DNA of 9,174 nucleotides. Origin: Flavobacteriaceae bacterium. Lineage in GTDB: Bacteria; Bacteroidota; Bacteroidia; Flavobacteriales; Flavobacteriaceae. The notes under the pieces are model-generated. The model made no database searches. It saw nothing but the letters and a program-made list of their open reading frames with translations, and was not told the origin of the DNA. The stretch's first letter is position 1, and each line of letters begins with the position of its first letter. The position numbers and the translations under genes are program-made. This document shows positions 1 through 6,162 of this stretch, one piece after another. The stretch covers positions 1 to 9,174 of the forward strand of contig WFMU01000140.1 of NCBI GenBank assembly GCA_015488935.1. The letters run 5' to 3'.

Positions 1-472
1 GTTCATACGAAATACGAATAACTCCAGGTTTTGTTTCTGTTCCATTGACTAGCGCTCTATATGACTCCCAATCTTTAGTAACTTGTTTAAGTTTAATCTT
101 GTCTTGAAATGATGAAGAATTATTTGTGAGGTAGTTTTGATTTATGTAATCTATTTTTTCTTGTTCGGTTTCTAAATCTCGTAATGCTATTAAAAAAAGC
201 AAAGTTGTAGTAAGTCTTTGTTGTCCATCAACAACAACTGATTTGTTTGCAAAACCTGCTTTTTCCTCTTTGATTACAACAGTTCCAAAAAAGTGTTCTA
301 ATTTATCGTGTTGTTTTTTATCTAATTCAGATTCAATAATTCTTGATATATCGCTAAAATATCTTTCAATTTCTGGTTTACCCCAAGCATAAGCTCTTTG
401 GAATGGAGGTATAAAAAAGGAAGTTGCGTTTTTTGCTAATACATCATTAATTGAATGGCTTTCAGTTTTCAT
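1..472 (-). CDS. DUF262 (GmrSD N-terminal type) protein, partial: C-terminus beyond window
   Basis: The minus strand is open from an ATG at 472-470 to the window edge, giving 157 codons without a stop. The product shows the DUF262 hallmarks in order: IPPFQRAYAW (residues 21-30), FFGTVVI (61-67) and VVVDGQQRLTT (79-89). The DGQQR stretch is the nucleotide-handling motif of this ParB/sulfiredoxin-like fold. The family includes the GmrS half of the type IV restriction enzyme GmrSD, BrxU and SspE, which act against modified DNA, as well as many uncharacterised proteins. Family membership is clear, but a defence role is inference. The diagnostic C-terminal part (for example a DUF1524 HNH nuclease) lies outside the window. 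No stop codon separates the chosen ATG from the first conserved motif, and the AT-rich leader suits this start. The gene follows the atp operon terminator in the same direction, so it is probably its own transcription unit. Base composition resembles its neighbours. Confidence 0.88.
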   Translation of the reverse strand, partial: MKTESHSINDVLAKNATSFFIPPFQRAYAWGKPEIERYFSDISRIIESELDKKQHDKLEHFFGTVVIKEEKAGFANKSVVVDGQQRLTTTLLFLIALRDLETEQEKIDYINQNYLTNNSSSFQDKIKLKQVTKDWESYRALVNGTETKPGVIRISYE

Positions 473-560
473 ATATATTTTTATTTTCTATAAATTGTTG
501 AATTCAGATTTTTTTTGAGGTTGCACCTAGCATCAGCATATCCAAAATACACCAACACAA

Positions 561-568
561 CAAAGATA
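561..568 (-). promoter_or_regulatory. Candidate -7 element (TATCTTTG) for the DUF262 gene
   Basis: On the minus strand the octamer TATCTTTG matches the Bacteroidota primary sigma factor -7 consensus TAnnTTTG exactly. It lies downstream of the atp terminator and about 90 nt before the DUF262 start codon, where a promoter is expected. I see no convincing TTG -33 element at the usual spacing. The surrounding strand is rich in TTTG words, so a chance match is quite possible. The rest of the gap between 473 and 610 shows no gene. Confidence 0.35.
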
Positions 569-610
569 CAAAACAAAGACAAACAGTAACTTACGGAAAA
601 CCATAAAACC

Positions 611-643
611 AAAAAAAGGCAATTCATTTTTTGAATTGCCTTT
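611..643 (-). terminator. Intrinsic terminator of the atp operon
   Basis: Bases 615-626 and 632-643 are perfect 12-bp inverted complements (AAAGGCAATTCA against TGAATTGCCTTT) around a five-base loop. Read on the minus strand, the GGC/GCC part of the stem is followed at once by a run of seven T (617-611), the classical rho-independent layout. It begins 24 nt past the atpG stop codon, so it closes the operon and insulates the DUF262 gene. In the plus direction the T run is only three bases, so it should work mainly on minus-strand transcripts. Confidence 0.93.
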
Positions 644-666
644 GTATATAAAATATTTTATAAAAT

Positions 667-1527
667 CTAGTTGTTTAGTGCCTCTGCACCACCAACAATC
701 TCTAAAATTTCGCTTGTAATAGCAGTTTGTCTTGCTTTGTTGTATTGTAATAACAATTCATCTCTAAGTTCTCCTGCGTTGTCTGTTGCTTTGTGCATGG
801 CAGTCATTCTGGCACCGTGCTCTGCAGCAAAAGAATCGCGTATAGCCTTGTACAATTGTGTTTTTAAAGATTTAGGAATTAAACCTTCAATAATTACAGG
901 CTTTGATGGCTCGTAGATATAATCTAAGTTAGAACTCGTTTCTGTTATGGTTTGCTCAATTGGTAAAAACGTTTCTGTAGTTACAATTTGCGTAGCAGCA
1001 TTTTTAAAACGGTTATATACTAAATCAATTTTATCGTAATCACCAGCTTTGAATTGTGCCATAATTTCTTCCGCAATAGCGGCAACATTATTAAAAGTAA
1101 GCTTATCAAAAACGTCACTTTTATTTCCAACTACATTGTAGGTTTTAGAAAGTAAATCGTTTGATTTTTTACCAATTGCTAAAATGGCAACATCTTTACC
1201 TTGGTATTTGTTTTCTATCAAAGAAATAGTTTCTTTAATAATGGCAGAATTAAATCCACCACACAAACCTCTATTAGAAGTTATAGATACCAATAAAACT
1301 TTATTTATTTCTCTTTGTGTGGTATAAGCACCACCCATATCGCCATCTAAAGTAGCGCTTAAGTTTTGTAATAATTCGGTTAATTTATCAGCATACGGAC
1401 GCATTGCAGTAATTGCATCTTGCGCTTTTTTCAATTTAGCAGCAGATACCATTTTCATGGCACTAGTAATCTGCATGGTTGAGCCAATAGATGTAATTCG
1501 ATTACGTATTTCTTTTAAGTTTGCCAT
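667..1527 (-). CDS. atpG: F1Fo ATP synthase gamma subunit
   Basis: This is the central rotating shaft of F1. It couples rotation of the c-ring to conformational change in the alpha3beta3 hexamer at the cytoplasmic face of the membrane. The 286-residue length is normal for the family. The N-terminal helix carries the typical pattern with MANLKEIRNRI (1-11) and STMQITSAMKMVSAAKLKKAQ spanning 16-36. SNRGLCGGFN (82-91) is the conserved Rossmann-like core motif, and the C-terminal helix ends with the family signature around RQTAITSEILEIVGGAEAL. The N- and C-terminal helices would form the coiled coil inside the hexamer. It is the last gene of the operon, 72 nt after atpA with a hairpin in the gap, and is followed by a strong terminator. 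The ATG at 1527 is preceded by an A-rich leader instead of a Shine-Dalgarno sequence, as is usual in Bacteroidota. Confidence 0.98.
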   Translation of the reverse strand: MANLKEIRNRITSIGSTMQITSAMKMVSAAKLKKAQDAITAMRPYADKLTELLQNLSATLDGDMGGAYTTQREINKVLLVSITSNRGLCGGFNSAIIKETISLIENKYQGKDVAILAIGKKSNDLLSKTYNVVGNKSDVFDKLTFNNVAAIAEEIMAQFKAGDYDKIDLVYNRFKNAATQIVTTETFLPIEQTITETSSNLDYIYEPSKPVIIEGLIPKSLKTQLYKAIRDSFAAEHGARMTAMHKATDNAGELRDELLLQYNKARQTAITSEILEIVGGAEALNN

Positions 1528-1556
1528 ATTATTTTTAGTATGGAGAAGTTAGAATG

Positions 1557-1584
1557 GTGCATGAAGTATTTTTACATCATGCAC
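1557..1584 (-). promoter_or_regulatory. Intergenic hairpin between atpA and atpG
   Basis: Bases 1557-1564 (GTGCATGA) and 1577-1584 (TCATGCAC) are a perfect 8-bp inverted repeat. After one A/A mismatch, three further pairs (1566-1568 with 1573-1575) close a four-base T loop. The structure sits 15 nt past the atpA stop codon and about 29 nt before the atpG start. No T run follows it on the minus strand, so it is not a normal terminator. An mRNA 3'-end stabiliser, a processing site or a modulator of atpG translation are plausible roles, all inferred. Confidence 0.6.
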
Positions 1585-1599
1585 ATTTCTTACTACTTT

Positions 1600-3177
1600 T
1601 TAGTTATACTTTGCAGATGTTTCTTTTGCTACATTAGTTAAAATGTCTAACACATCGTCTGTTAATTTTCCAGATTTAAGTGTTGCTAAAGCATCTTTGT
1701 GTTTTGTAGTTAAGTACTCTAAGAAGTCATTTTCGAATTCTTTTACTTTATCTACAGGAACATCTTTTAATAAGTTTTTAGAACCAGCGTAGATAATAGC
1801 AATTTGCTCTTCTACAGTCATTGGATCGTTTTGTGCTTGTTTTAAGATTTCTACATTACGTTTTCCTTTTTCGATTACGTTAAGCGTTGCAGCATCTAAA
1901 TCCGAACCAAATTTAGCAAAAGCTTCTAATTCACGATATTGTGCTTGGTCTAATTTTAAGGTACCAGATACTTTTTTCATGGATTTAACTTGTGCATTAC
2001 CACCAACACGAGATACTGAGATACCTACGTTAATTGCTGGTCTAACTCCAGAGTTAAATAAATCTCCATCTAAGAAAATTTGCCCATCTGTAATCGAAAT
2101 TACATTTGTTGGAATGTAGGCAGATACATCACCTGCTTGTGTTTCAATAATTGGTAAAGCAGTTAATGAACCACCACCTTTTACTTTTCCTTTTAGTGCA
2201 TTTGGAATGTCATTCATTCTTGCAGCAATGGTATCATCATTTACCACTTTTGCGGCTCTTTCTAATAAACGAGAGTGTAAATAGAATACATCTCCAGGAT
2301 ATGCCTCACGTCCTGGTGGACGTCTTAATAATAAAGAAATTTCACGGTAAGCAACTGCTTGTTTCGATAAATCGTCATAAACAATTAAAGCAGGTTTTCC
2401 TAAATCTCTAAAATATTCTCCAATTGCAGCTCCAGCAAATGGTGCATAAACTTGCATTGCTGCTGGGTCAGATGCATTTGCTGCTACAATAGTTGTATAT
2501 GCTAAGGCACCTTTTTCTTCTAACATTTGTACAATTCCGGCAACGGTAGAAGCTTTTTGTCCGATAGCAACATAGATACAATATACTGGTTCGCCAGCAT
2601 CGTAAAATTCTTTTTGGTTTATAATGGTATCGATTGCAACGGTAGATTTTCCTGTTTGACGGTCGCCAATAATCAACTCACGTTGTCCTCTACCTACGGG
2701 TATCATGGCATCTACTGCTTTTAGACCTGTTTGTAAAGGCTCTGTTACTGGCTCTCTAAAAATTACTCCGGGAGCTTTACGTTCTAGAGGCATTTCAAAA
2801 GTTTCTCCTTGAATTGGTCCTTTACCATCAATAGGTTGTCCTAATGTATTTACTACACGACCTACAATACCATCACCAACATTAAGTGATGCAATTCTTT
2901 CGGTTCGTTTTACAGAAGTACCTTCTTTTACAGCGGTAGAAGCACCTAAAAGTACCACACCAACATTATCTTCTTCTAAGTTAAGTACAATACCTTCTAA
3001 TCCACCATCAAATTCTACTAGTTCTCCATATTGAACGTTTTCTAATCCGAAAACACGTGCAATACCATCTCCTACTTGTAGTACAGTTCCTACTTCGTTT
3101 AGCGATGCATTACCATCAAAATTGGATAATTGTTCTTTTAAAATTGCTGATACTTCAGCTGGTTTTATTGTTGCCAT
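1600..3177 (-). CDS. atpA: F1Fo ATP synthase alpha subunit
   Basis: This is the non-catalytic nucleotide-binding subunit of F1, present in three copies that alternate with beta. The 525-residue protein has the beta-barrel N-domain (about 25-95), the Walker A loop GDRQTGKST (171-179), a Walker B region ALIVYDDL (263-270), and the alpha-specific signature around [11 protein letters not shown] (359-369). R390 in SVSRVGG is the arginine finger that reaches into the neighbouring beta catalytic site, corresponding to Arg373 of the mitochondrial enzyme. The C-terminal helical domain is complete to SAKYN. Slightly longer than the roughly 513 residues of E. coli alpha, it has a few extra residues around 312-336 before [14 protein letters not shown]. 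It lies between atpH (83-nt gap with repeats) and atpG (72-nt gap with a hairpin). Its catalytic partner beta is not encoded in this window. Confidence 0.99.
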   Translation of the reverse strand: MATIKPAEVSAILKEQLSNFDGNASLNEVGTVLQVGDGIARVFGLENVQYGELVEFDGGLEGIVLNLEEDNVGVVLLGASTAVKEGTSVKRTERIASLNVGDGIVGRVVNTLGQPIDGKGPIQGETFEMPLERKAPGVIFREPVTEPLQTGLKAVDAMIPVGRGQRELIIGDRQTGKSTVAIDTIINQKEFYDAGEPVYCIYVAIGQKASTVAGIVQMLEEKGALAYTTIVAANASDPAAMQVYAPFAGAAIGEYFRDLGKPALIVYDDLSKQAVAYREISLLLRRPPGREAYPGDVFYLHSRLLERAAKVVNDDTIAARMNDIPNALKGKVKGGGSLTALPIIETQAGDVSAYIPTNVISITDGQIFLDGDLFNSGVRPAINVGISVSRVGGNAQVKSMKKVSGTLKLDQAQYRELEAFAKFGSDLDAATLNVIEKGKRNVEILKQAQNDPMTVEEQIAIIYAGSKNLLKDVPVDKVKEFENDFLEYLTTKHKDALATLKSGKLTDDVLDILTNVAKETSAKYN

Positions 3178-3191
3178 ATTTCTTTGTTATA

Positions 3192-3219
3192 TTTTGAATT
3201 TTGAATTTTAAATTTTGAA
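3192..3219. repeat. Four-unit 7-bp tandem repeat in the atpH-atpA gap
   Basis: Read on the plus strand there are four consecutive heptamers: TTTTGAA (3192-3198), TTTTGAA (3199-3205), TTTTAAA (3206-3212) and TTTTGAA (3213-3219). Three are identical and one differs at a single base. They fall in the leader of atpA, ending 15 nt before its start codon. Such a tract can change copy number by polymerase slippage; whether it does so here, or is only AT-rich spacer, cannot be told from one sequence. Confidence 0.7.
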
Positions 3220-3251
3220 TTATTTAATTCAATATCCAAGTTTCAAAATTC
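3196..3251. repeat. Nested inverted repeats between atpH and atpA
   Basis: An outer 10-bp inverted repeat pairs GAATTTTGAA (3196-3205) with TTCAAAATTC (3242-3251). Inside it, 3215-3232 forms a palindrome with two perfect 8-bp arms (TTGAATTA and TAATTCAA) around a two-base centre. The inner loop is too tight for all 8 pairs, so about 7 pairs would form in RNA. Both are AT-only apart from single G/C positions, so stability is modest. They could make a cruciform-like RNA fold just after the atpH stop codon. Confidence 0.5.
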
Positions 3252-3260
3252 TGCACTTAA

Positions 3261-3812
3261 TTATATTTTTGCTTCGTAATGATTTGTTTCAAAATTGCGA
3301 CGTAAGTTATTTAGTTTTCCACTAATACTTGCATCAAATTGTTTATCTCCTATTTGTAATATAAATCCACCGATAATCGATTCATCTACAATATTTTCTA
3401 CACTTACTTCTTTATTGGTTAGAGTTTTTACTTTAGCCAAGACTTTTTCTTTTAAATCGTCTGTTAATGGAATTGCTGTAGTTACTTTAGCAATTTCTAC
3501 ACCTTGTAATTTATCAAAAATTTGGATGTATTGTTTTGCTACAAACGGTAGTAGTGTAAGTCTTTTATTTGCTGCTAAAAGTTTAAATAATTCGTTGGTA
3601 GTTTTATTAATTTTACTTCCAAACAAACGATGTAATACATTTATTTTTGTTTCTGCTTTTGAAATTGGATTATCTAAAAATGTTTTTAGTTCCTTACTTT
3701 CGTCAATAGTACTAGAAATTAATAACATATCGTTATTTACTTCTTTGGTTGTATTGGCATCTTTAGCAAGATTTAGTATCGCTTTTGCGTATCGTAATGC
3801 AGCTCTATTCAT
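3261..3812 (-). CDS. atpH: F1Fo ATP synthase delta subunit (OSCP homologue)
   Basis: Delta caps the top of F1 and joins it to the peripheral stalk made of the b subunits. The 183-residue protein begins with the typical RAALRYAKAILNLA helix (3-16), which belongs to the six-helix N-terminal domain that binds the alpha N-termini. It ends with the conserved C-terminal motif SIIGGFILQIGDKQFDASI (145-163), followed by the basic KLNNLRR helix. Length and both ends match the family. It starts only 4 nt after the atpF stop codon, which suggests translational coupling of the two stalk genes. A repeat-rich 83-nt gap separates it from atpA. The plus-strand reading frame over the same bases is a shadow of this gene. 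Confidence 0.97.
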   Translation of the reverse strand: MNRAALRYAKAILNLAKDANTTKEVNNDMLLISSTIDESKELKTFLDNPISKAETKINVLHRLFGSKINKTTNELFKLLAANKRLTLLPFVAKQYIQIFDKLQGVEIAKVTTAIPLTDDLKEKVLAKVKTLTNKEVSVENIVDESIIGGFILQIGDKQFDASISGKLNNLRRNFETNHYEAKI

Positions 3813-3816
3813 TTTT

Positions 3817-4317
3817 TTAGTTTAAAGTAACCTCATTAAGCAATTGTTCAATCAATTGTAATTGCTTCTTTTTATCAGATAATTCGCCTTTTACTACTTT
3901 TTCAGCAATGCTTACAGATAAATCGCCCATTTGGTTTTTCATTTCTGTAATTGCAGCAGATTTTTCATTAGCAATAGCAGCTTTGGCTTGTTCTATCATT
4001 TTATTCGCTTGTACTTGTGCTTCTTCTTTAGCTTCAGAAATCATTGTTTCTTTCATTTCGCGAGCATCTTTTAACAAAGCATCTCTTTCTGCTCTTGCTT
4101 CTTTTAATACCTTATCATTATCGGATTTGATATTTAGCATTTCTTGTCTTGCTTTATCTGCTTCCGCCAAGGCGTTTTTTATACCTTCTTCGCGTTCATT
4201 AATAGCATCTAAAATTGGTCCCCAAGCAAACTTTCTTAATAAAAATATTAATCCAATAAAAAGTACTACTTGCCAAAAAAATAGTCCAACTGAAAATTCA
4301 TTTAATAATTTTTCCAT
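3817..4317 (-). CDS. atpF: F1Fo ATP synthase b subunit
   Basis: Subunit b is the peripheral stalk of the enzyme and holds F1 static against Fo. The 166-residue protein has one N-terminal membrane helix (about 9-28), then the classic hinge RKFAWGPILDAINERE (28-43). A long charged, alanine-rich helix from about 40 to 150 has the heptad character of the b dimer coiled coil. The C-terminus should contact delta, whose gene follows after 4 nt. The order after atpE and before atpH is the normal atp arrangement. Only one b-type gene is present, so the enzyme probably uses a homodimer, not a b/b' pair. A 79-nt gap with a hairpin separates it from atpE. Confidence 0.98.
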   Translation of the reverse strand: MEKLLNEFSVGLFFWQVVLFIGLIFLLRKFAWGPILDAINEREEGIKNALAEADKARQEMLNIKSDNDKVLKEARAERDALLKDAREMKETMISEAKEEAQVQANKMIEQAKAAIANEKSAAITEMKNQMGDLSVSIAEKVVKGELSDKKKQLQLIEQLLNEVTLN

Positions 4318-4349
4318 AATTTAGTCTTTCTTTAATACATTAATTTTAA

Positions 4350-4380
4350 AACTAGTAGCAACCAACCGTTACTACTAGTT
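4350..4380 (-). promoter_or_regulatory. Hairpin after atpE, possible attenuator or mRNA stabiliser
   Basis: Bases 4350-4358 (AACTAGTAG) and 4372-4380 (CTACTAGTT) form a perfect 9-bp stem. The inner bases 4360-4362 can also pair with 4368-4370 beyond one mismatch. On the minus strand the stem is followed by only four T, so read-through into atpF is expected. A second copy of the arm at 4381-4388 (CTAGTTTT) can instead pair with 4348-4355 (AAAACTAG), giving two mutually exclusive folds. The position directly after the gene for the most abundant subunit suggests partial termination or 3'-end protection of atpE mRNA (inference). Confidence 0.6.
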
Positions 4381-4396
4381 CTAGTTTTTAATAGGT

Positions 4397-4588
4397 TTAT
4401 GATGCAAATAAAGCAGCAAAACCAATACCTTCAATAAGAGCGGCTGCAATCAACATCGCTGTTTGGATTTTACCAGTAGCTTCTGGTTGACGAGCAATAG
4501 CATCCATTGCTGATCCTCCAATTCTACCAATACCGATTCCTGCACCGATTACGATTAAACCACCTCCTATTATTCTTGGAATGTCCAT
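4397..4588 (-). CDS. atpE: F1Fo ATP synthase c subunit
   Basis: This small proteolipid forms the rotating ring in the membrane. The 63-residue protein is a two-helix hairpin. The first helix is glycine-rich with the GxGxG-type packing motif (about 9-25), followed by the polar loop ARQPE (32-36) that contacts gamma/epsilon, then the second helix with the ion-binding carboxylate E53 in AALIEGIGF. Aligned on the ARQPE loop with the Ilyobacter tartaricus c subunit (from memory), the Na+ ligands Gln32 and Ser66 correspond here to I20 and G54, so proton coupling is expected. It is shorter than E. coli c (79 residues) because both ends are trimmed, but no core element is missing. It sits 33 nt after atpB and is followed by a hairpin. 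No Shine-Dalgarno sequence is seen; the leader is very AT-rich. Confidence 0.98.
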   Translation of the reverse strand: MDIPRIIGGGLIVIGAGIGIGRIGGSAMDAIARQPEATGKIQTAMLIAAALIEGIGFAALFAS

Positions 4589-4621
4589 AATATAAAAATT
4601 TAATAATTAATGTTCTTGTTT

Positions 4622-5698
4622 TTAATGTTCGTCGTGTTCTTCTACAGCGCTCCCAAAATATAGTGCCGACAATACTGTAAATATATATGCTTGTAGTGCT
4701 GCTACAAGTAATTCTAATATTGATAAACCAAATGCTAATCCAAAAGAAAGTGAGCTACCAATCCAACTTTTATAGATAAACATTAGTGCAATAATACTCA
4801 TTAATACCACGTGACCTGCAAACATGTTTGCGTACAAACGCATCGTTAATGCAAAAGGTTTAATAAAAGTTCCTAATAATTCTATTGGAGCCAATACAAA
4901 TTTCATTAATGTAGGTACACCTGGCATCCAAAATATATGTTTCCAATAATCTTTTTTTGCAGTAAATGTTGTAATTAGGTAAGTTAATAATGCTAATGCT
5001 GCTGTAATTGCAATGTTACCTGTAACATTTACGCCTAGAGGTGTTAAACCAAATAAGTTTACAAACCATATAAAAAAGAAGATGGTTAATAAATAATTCA
5101 TGTATTTTTTATAATGTTTTTCTCCAATGTTTGGAATTGCAATTTCGTCACGTACATACAATACAATTGGTTCAAAAAATCTTCCTGGTCCTTTTGCAAT
5201 ACCACCATTTTTAGTATACGATTTTGCCAATCCTGCAAACAATAAAAACATTAATAATGCGGTAATCATTATCATTGCTACTGTCTTTGTTATGGAGAAA
5301 TCTAAAGGCATTTTATTTGTAGGAAATCCATTTTTGTTTAAATGGATAGTTCCAGAAGCATCTGTTTTATAGATATGACCAGTTTCATGTGCAATTTTGT
5401 AATAATTTCCATTGTGCTCTACAGTAGCATGACCATGCTCAAATTTTGAAGACATAAACATTTGTAAACCATCATCCCATAAAATAACAGGTAATGGAAA
5501 AGTTAGCCAATCTGTAATGTGAAAATCGTGACTATCTTGTAAGTGGTGTTTGATGTCTGCTTTAATCTGATCTTTTAAGCTAAGTTTTTCACCATGCTCA
5601 TTGTGTTTTTCATTTTCATGCCCATGTTCTTGCGCAAAAGAATGCAATGAGAAAATTAAGATAAATACAGTTAAAAAGCTTCGTAATTTAGAATACAT
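4622..5698 (-). CDS. atpB: F1Fo ATP synthase a subunit with signal peptide and His-rich periplasmic extension
   Basis: Subunit a provides the two proton half-channels next to the c-ring. The C-terminal part (about 136-350) is the standard multi-helix channel. It includes the essential arginine R287 in FALTMRLYANMFAGH (282-296), the counterpart of E. coli Arg210, and a last helix pair ending near ALQAYIFTVLSALYFG. At 358 residues it is much longer than E. coli a (271). Residues 1-22 are a signal peptide ending in HSFA, with likely cleavage before Q23. Residues 23-120 contain 14 histidines, and the tail EEHDEH adds two. Such N-terminally extended, signal-bearing AtpB proteins are typical of Bacteroidota. 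The extension should lie in the periplasm; its role (metal binding, pH response or assembly) is unknown to me. A good promoter candidate lies 34 nt upstream, so the core atp genes can be transcribed independently of the upstream genes. Confidence 0.97.
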   Translation of the reverse strand: MYSKLRSFLTVFILIFSLHSFAQEHGHENEKHNEHGEKLSLKDQIKADIKHHLQDSHDFHITDWLTFPLPVILWDDGLQMFMSSKFEHGHATVEHNGNYYKIAHETGHIYKTDASGTIHLNKNGFPTNKMPLDFSITKTVAMIMITALLMFLLFAGLAKSYTKNGGIAKGPGRFFEPIVLYVRDEIAIPNIGEKHYKKYMNYLLTIFFFIWFVNLFGLTPLGVNVTGNIAITAALALLTYLITTFTAKKDYWKHIFWMPGVPTLMKFVLAPIELLGTFIKPFALTMRLYANMFAGHVVLMSIIALMFIYKSWIGSSLSFGLAFGLSILELLVAALQAYIFTVLSALYFGSAVEEHDEH

Positions 5699-5731
5699 TT
5701 TTCTCTTTAATTTGAGTTTTTAAAATTTCGG

Positions 5732-5763
5732 CAAATGTAAGGTATATTAATGTAATACTAAAA
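5732..5763 (-). promoter_or_regulatory. Internal promoter in front of atpB
   Basis: On the minus strand TACATTTG (5739-5732) is an exact match to the Bacteroidota -7 consensus TAnnTTTG. An imperfect -33 element, TTTTAG (5763-5758), lies 18 nt upstream. Transcription would start near 5725-5727, giving a leader of roughly 30 nt before the atpB ATG at 5698. It is the only exact match I found in the gaps between the atp genes. It lies in the largest clean gap upstream of atpB, which is where a core atp promoter would be needed. Confidence 0.6.
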
Positions 5764-5775
5764 TAAAAAGTATTA
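5753..5775 (-). repeat. Short inverted repeat over the stop codon upstream of atpB
   Basis: TAATACT (5753-5759) and AGTATTA (5769-5775) are perfect 7-bp arms around a nine-base A/T loop. The right arm contains the stop codon of the four-helix membrane protein gene, and the left arm overlaps the putative -33 box of the atpB promoter. The stem has a single G-C pair and no T run after it, so it would be a weak terminator at best. A protein-binding palindrome at the promoter is an alternative. Confidence 0.4.
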
Positions 5776-6162
5776 GAATTTTAAATTGTTTAAAAGTTTT
5801 CCTAAAAATACTATTTCGAACAATAAACATATACCATAAGGAATAAAAAAACTTGTAAATTCCATAGATGAAATAGCACCATTTAGTTTGTATGTTGGAT
5901 AGATAAAAATAAAAAATAATACAAATTTTAGTAAGCTAAATCCAATAAATATAAAACCTAAGTAATTTTTAACTTTTTCAAGAAAAAAATGAATCAGTAA
6001 AAAAAATAGATAAACAAAAATGCCATTAATAAGGTAAGATGCAACTATTTTAGATGCTGTTAGTGGAATAGCGTGTTTTTCTAAAATGTATCTTTGGATT
6101 AAGAAACTAGTAAGAAACACGACAATAAACCCAAAAAACAGTTTATTCTTTAACTTTAGCAT
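5773..6162 (-). CDS. Small four-helix membrane protein, probable DUF6168 family, in the AtpI position
   Basis: The function is not established. The 129-residue protein is strongly hydrophobic with four likely membrane helices at about 8-24, 38-60, 66-88 and 101-124, joined by short basic loops (KLKNK at the N-terminus, EKVKN at 62-66). Size, composition and location recall the flavobacterial DUF6168 proteins found before atpB, and the general build resembles AtpI, the c-ring assembly factor of other bacteria. I see no residue motif that proves homology to AtpI. The start ATG overlaps the atpZ stop codon by one base (TAATG), a strong sign of translational coupling, so it most likely acts with AtpZ. 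It is separated from atpB by 74 nt containing a promoter candidate. Confidence 0.85.
   Translation of the reverse strand: MLKLKNKLFFGFIVVFLTSFLIQRYILEKHAIPLTASKIVASYLINGIFVYLFFLLIHFFLEKVKNYLGFIFIGFSLLKFVLFFIFIYPTYKLNGAISSMEFTSFFIPYGICLLFEIVFLGKLLNNLKF

Noticed and set aside
516..530. Mini hairpin AGGT-TGC-ACCT with an adjacent T8 run as a second terminator
   Set aside because: The stem is only four pairs, and the T run is on the wrong side for plus-strand transcription and becomes an A run on the minus strand.
671..916. Plus-strand frame opposite the atpG 3' end
   Set aside because: Fully contained antisense to a well-supported gamma subunit gene; no promoter or family match.
3295..3825. 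Plus-strand open frame of 176 codons over atpH
   Set aside because: It lies antisense to a clear delta subunit gene; the product is Ser/Leu/Phe-rich without family features, as expected of a shadow frame.
3908..4324. Plus-strand open frame of 138 codons over atpF
   Set aside because: It is a mirror of the alanine/glutamate-rich b-subunit coiled coil; no independent signal.
4594..4615. AT palindrome in the atpB-atpE gap as a regulatory hairpin
   Set aside because: It is made only of A-T pairs, very short and expected by chance at this base composition.
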